Assembly: GCA_955652625.1 (NCBI GenBank)
Contig: CATPBM010000076.1
Location: 1-5,990 of the forward strand
From: an uncultured Steroidobacteraceae bacterium
Lineage (GTDB): Bacteria > Pseudomonadota > Gammaproteobacteria > Steroidobacterales > Steroidobacteraceae
Direction of reading: 5' to 3'
DNA length: 5,990 bases
The position numbers and the translations under genes are program-made. Below, piece after piece: positions 5,069-5,990 of this stretch (position 1 is its first letter; the number at the start of each line of letters is the position of its first letter). Under the pieces are notes generated by a model, which made no database searches, was not told the DNA's origin, and saw only the letters and a program-made list of their open reading frames with translations.

Positions 5069-5990
5069 ATGCACGCACTTGTCGCCTGGTGTATCCGTCG
5101 CCGCGGCGCGGTCGCGGTGCTCGCGCTCCTGACACTCGTGCTCGGCGCGTGGGACGCGTGGCGCGTGCCACTCGACGTGTTTCCCGAGTTCGTCCCCGTG
5201 CAGGTGGAGATCCAGACCGAGGCCCCCGGGCTTGCGCCCCAGCAGGTCGAGCAGCTGGTGACGCGAGCGATCGAGGCGGCGGTGAACGGCGCGCCGGATC
5301 TCGCGGCCATGCGCTCGCAATCGATTCCGGGCCTGTCCGTCATTACGCTGAACTTCACTGACAACGCTGACGTGCATCAGGCGCGCCAGGGTATCGCAGA
5401 GAAGGTCGCCGCACTCGGCAGCGTGCTGCCCGCCGGAGTCGGCACGCCGAGACTGTCGCCGCTGGTGTCGAGCACCATGGATCTGCTGAAGATCGGTCTG
5501 CTCTCCTCCAGACTCGACCCTTACGCGTTGCGCGATCGGGCCGAGTGGGTCCTGAAGCCGCAGCTGCTGGCGGTCCCGGGGGTCGCGAACATCACCGTCT
5601 TCGGCGGTGCGGTGCGCCAGATCCAGATCCAGCCGCAAATGGAGAAGCTCGCCGCCTACGGGTTGACGCTCACCCAACTCGCCGACGCCGGGCGCGCGGC
5701 CCTCGCGCTGCGCGGCGCCGGGTTCATCGATCTGAAGGCGCAGCGGGTGCTGATCGAAACGCCTACCCCGGCGCCCGATCCGGTGGTGGTCGCCGACGCC
5801 GTGATCGCGGTGCGCCAGGGCATGCCCGTGCGCCTGCGCGACGTGGCGAGCGTAACGGAAGCGCCGGCGCTACGAACCGGGGACGCGCTCATCCAGGGAC
5901 ATCCCGGGGTGCTCCTATCCATGACGAGCCAGTTCGGCGCCAATACGCTCAGCGTGAGCCACGCGCTCGAGCAGACCCTCGCGACACTCG
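5069..5990 (+). CDS. RND efflux permease, CzcA/CusA-like, partial (N-terminal 307 residues)
   Basis: The proton-driven inner-membrane pump of the system, cut by the right edge at about 307 of an expected 1000 or more residues. TM1 spans about 13-30, followed by PLDVFPEFVPVQVEIQTEAP (34-53) and GLAPQQVEQLVTRAIE (54-69), the start of the first porter subdomain. Further along are SIPGLSVITLNF (85-96), ARQGIAEKV (105-113), LKPQLLAVPGVANITVFGG (162-180) and the loop region ALRGAGFIDLK (213-223). These match the heavy-metal efflux (HME) branch better than the AcrB drug branch as I know the families, notably GLS in the first porter segment and the SSTMDLLKIGL stretch (134-144). The ATG is 6 bases after the adaptor stop with GGGGA about 10 bases upstream, so start and operon membership are good. 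The methionines and charged residues that define CusA/CzcA substrates lie outside the window, so metal, drug or organic acid export cannot be decided. Confidence 0.93.
   Translation, partial: MHALVAWCIRRRGAVAVLALLTLVLGAWDAWRVPLDVFPEFVPVQVEIQTEAPGLAPQQVEQLVTRAIEAAVNGAPDLAAMRSQSIPGLSVITLNFTDNADVHQARQGIAEKVAALGSVLPAGVGTPRLSPLVSSTMDLLKIGLLSSRLDPYALRDRAEWVLKPQLLAVPGVANITVFGGAVRQIQIQPQMEKLAAYGLTLTQLADAGRAALALRGAGFIDLKAQRVLIETPTPAPDPVVVADAVIAVRQGMPVRLRDVASVTEAPALRTGDALIQGHPGVLLSMTSQFGANTLSVSHALEQTLATL

Noticed and set aside
4997..5677. A 226-codon minus-strand open frame antisense to the permease start
   Set aside because: It is Arg/His-rich with no domain signature, and the opposite strand carries conserved RND permease motifs throughout.
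1..5990. Mobile elements, CRISPR arrays, tRNA/rRNA genes, terminators
   Set aside because: I saw no transposase motif, terminal inverted repeats, spaced repeat arrays, tRNA-like stems or GC hairpin followed by a T run. Gene junctions are too tight to hold a terminator.

Overview
This window is a compact efflux locus with its own regulator pair, from a GC-rich bacterium with Gram-negative architecture. It encodes an outer-membrane channel, a periplasmic adaptor and an inner-membrane RND pump. The base composition, the short overlapping gene junctions and the family types suggest a proteobacterium, probably beta or gamma. No RNA gene or marker protein is present to settle the lineage, so this is inference.

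Layout. Two gene blocks diverge from one 164-base intergenic region (1425-1588). Leftward on the minus strand lies an OmpR/PhoB-type response regulator (747-1424, TTG start). It overlaps by 14 bases the start of a membrane-bound sensor histidine kinase (1-760), which runs off the left edge just after its phospho-accepting histidine box. Rightward on the plus strand lie four tightly packed genes: a secreted YncE/YVTN-type beta-propeller protein (1589-2620), a TolC-family outer-membrane lipoprotein (about 2607-4034), an unusual RND periplasmic adaptor lipoprotein (4031-5062), and a CzcA/CusA-like RND permease (5069 to the right edge, incomplete). The rightward junctions are two overlaps and a 6-base gap, so the block is almost certainly one transcription unit.

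How it works together (inference). The sensor has a periplasmic domain of about 120 residues and would detect an envelope signal or substrate, then phosphorylate the response regulator at Asp51. The regulator would act in the shared intergenic region, where an ACAATC direct repeat with 11-base periodicity overlaps the -35 of a plausible leftward promoter. The rightward genes supply a complete tripartite pump plus a periplasmic propeller protein that may bind substrate. The substrate cannot be decided here: the permease resembles the heavy-metal (HME) branch, but its substrate-site residues lie beyond the window.

Most unusual points: the adaptor seems to lack a recognisable lipoyl domain and has a shortened hairpin; its N-terminal linker is built from seven tandem Ala/Lys tetrads; and a propeller gene leads the efflux operon. 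Long open frames antisense to the real genes are frequent here, but they are by-products of the GC-rich codon usage. I see no transposon, CRISPR array, RNA gene or clear terminator.
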